The notes under the pieces are model-generated. The model did no database searches, was not told the DNA's origin, and saw only the letters and a list, made by a program, of their open reading frames with translations. The translations under genes and the position numbers were made by a program. From Legionellaceae bacterium (lineage in GTDB: Bacteria > Pseudomonadota > Gammaproteobacteria > Legionellales > Legionellaceae), in assembly GCA_947470005.1 (NCBI GenBank), contig CANISA010000015.1, positions 1 through 13,593 of the forward strand: DNA of 13,593 nt, written 5' to 3'. Shown piece by piece: positions 13,316-13,593 of the stretch (position 1 is its first letter; the number at the start of each line of letters is the position of its first letter).

Positions 13316-13593
13316 GGATCCAGTCCTAAATGAGGCCAGTAAGCGTTCACACGTGCCAAAATATCGGGATCCATGACAATGGGTTTTCCCCATTCACGTT
13401 GTGTCTCTCCTGGCCATTTTTGAGTGGCATCTAAGCCCATTTTTGAGCCAAGTCCTGACACAGGAGACGCGAAATCCAAATAATCAATGGGTGTATTTTC
13501 CATCATGACGGTATCCCGTTGAGGATCCATGCGCGTGGTCATGGCCCAGATCACGTCCTGCCAATTGCGAGCATCAATATCATCATCGCAGAC
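13300..13593 (-). CDS. ubiD: UbiD decarboxylase, C-terminal 97 residues (cut by window edge)
   Basis: The minus-strand frame entering at 13593 reads V-C-D-D-D-I-D-A-R-N-W-Q-D-V-I-W-A-M-T-T-R-M-D-P, then M-M-E-N-T-P-I-D-Y-L-D-F-A-S-P and G-L-G-S-K-M-G-L-D-A-T, to a TAA at 13300. This is the unmistakable C-terminus of 3-octaprenyl-4-hydroxybenzoate decarboxylase, the prenylated-FMN enzyme of ubiquinone synthesis (about 490 residues in full). The cofactor-binding and acid/base E-R-E residues lie upstream, outside the window. Part of the frame from ATG 13554 is only an internal Met, not the start. It overlaps fre by 16 bases. Confidence 0.94.
   Translation of the reverse strand, partial: VCDDDIDARNWQDVIWAMTTRMDPQRDTVMMENTPIDYLDFASPVSGLGSKMGLDATQKWPGETQREWGKPIVMDPDILARVNAYWPHLGLDPCPIK

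Noticed and set aside
13316..13393. 26-residue longer start for the flavin reductase
   Set aside because: It overlaps ubiD in another frame, and the family start matches ATG 13315.

Overview
The window looks like a chromosomal segment of a gammaproteobacterium. Order Legionellales (the Legionella/Coxiella/Aquicella kind) is my best guess. The reasons are the two-chain glycine decarboxylase (gcvPA/gcvPB instead of a single gcvP), a ubiD-fre pair, a NitT/TauT-like ABC transporter built from a double permease and a tailed ATPase, and a large effector-like protein carrying a eukaryote-like deaminase signature. The genus is inference; no rRNA or other marker gene is present.

Layout. Positions 2-482 (+) hold the 3' end of a RelE/HigB-type toxin and its overlapping XRE antitoxin. 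Positions 483-644 hold no convincing gene. Positions 645-1883 (-) encode a DUF4143-type AAA ATPase, preceded by three and a half copies of a 23-bp direct repeat. Positions 2010-7509 (-) form one compact transcription unit, gcvT-gcvH-gcvPA-gcvPB-HTH protein-double GNAT acetyltransferase, with gaps of 2-28 bp or overlaps and a good sigma70-like promoter 36 bp upstream of gcvT. Positions 7687-10737 (+) are a divergent two-gene ABC importer operon (permease, then ATPase with an extra C-terminal domain). Positions 10761-12281 (-) encode a 506-aa protein convergent with the transporter. Positions 12409-13593 (-) are ubiD (its 3' end only), an Fre-like flavin reductase and a 64-aa two-helix membrane protein, again overlapping or nearly abutting.

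How they work together. GcvT, GcvH, GcvPA and GcvPB are the pathway-specific parts of the glycine cleavage system; the shared L protein is not here. UbiD is the prenylated-FMN-dependent decarboxylase of ubiquinone synthesis, and the adjacent flavin reductase could supply reduced flavin for that cofactor. The ABC operon has no substrate-binding protein in the window, so its substrate cannot be read.

The most unusual item is the 506-aa protein at 10761-12281. It carries H-A-E (residues 381-383) followed by I-G-V-S-K-L-C-C-x-x-C (408-418), the zinc-site pattern of cytidine-deaminase-fold proteins. It is closest to my memory of the OTT_1508-like deaminases known from Orientia and fungi. With a Ser/Pro-rich C-terminal tail, its own upstream region and a perfect 7-bp-arm dyad in its leader, it is a candidate secreted nucleic-acid or nucleotide deaminase.

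Several start codons were moved inward from the longest reading frame on the basis of Shine-Dalgarno sequences and family alignments: gcvPB 4639, gcvT 7509 (GTG), DUF4143 1883, small membrane protein 12603, fre 13315. I saw no tRNA, rRNA, CRISPR array, complete insertion sequence or glycine riboswitch.
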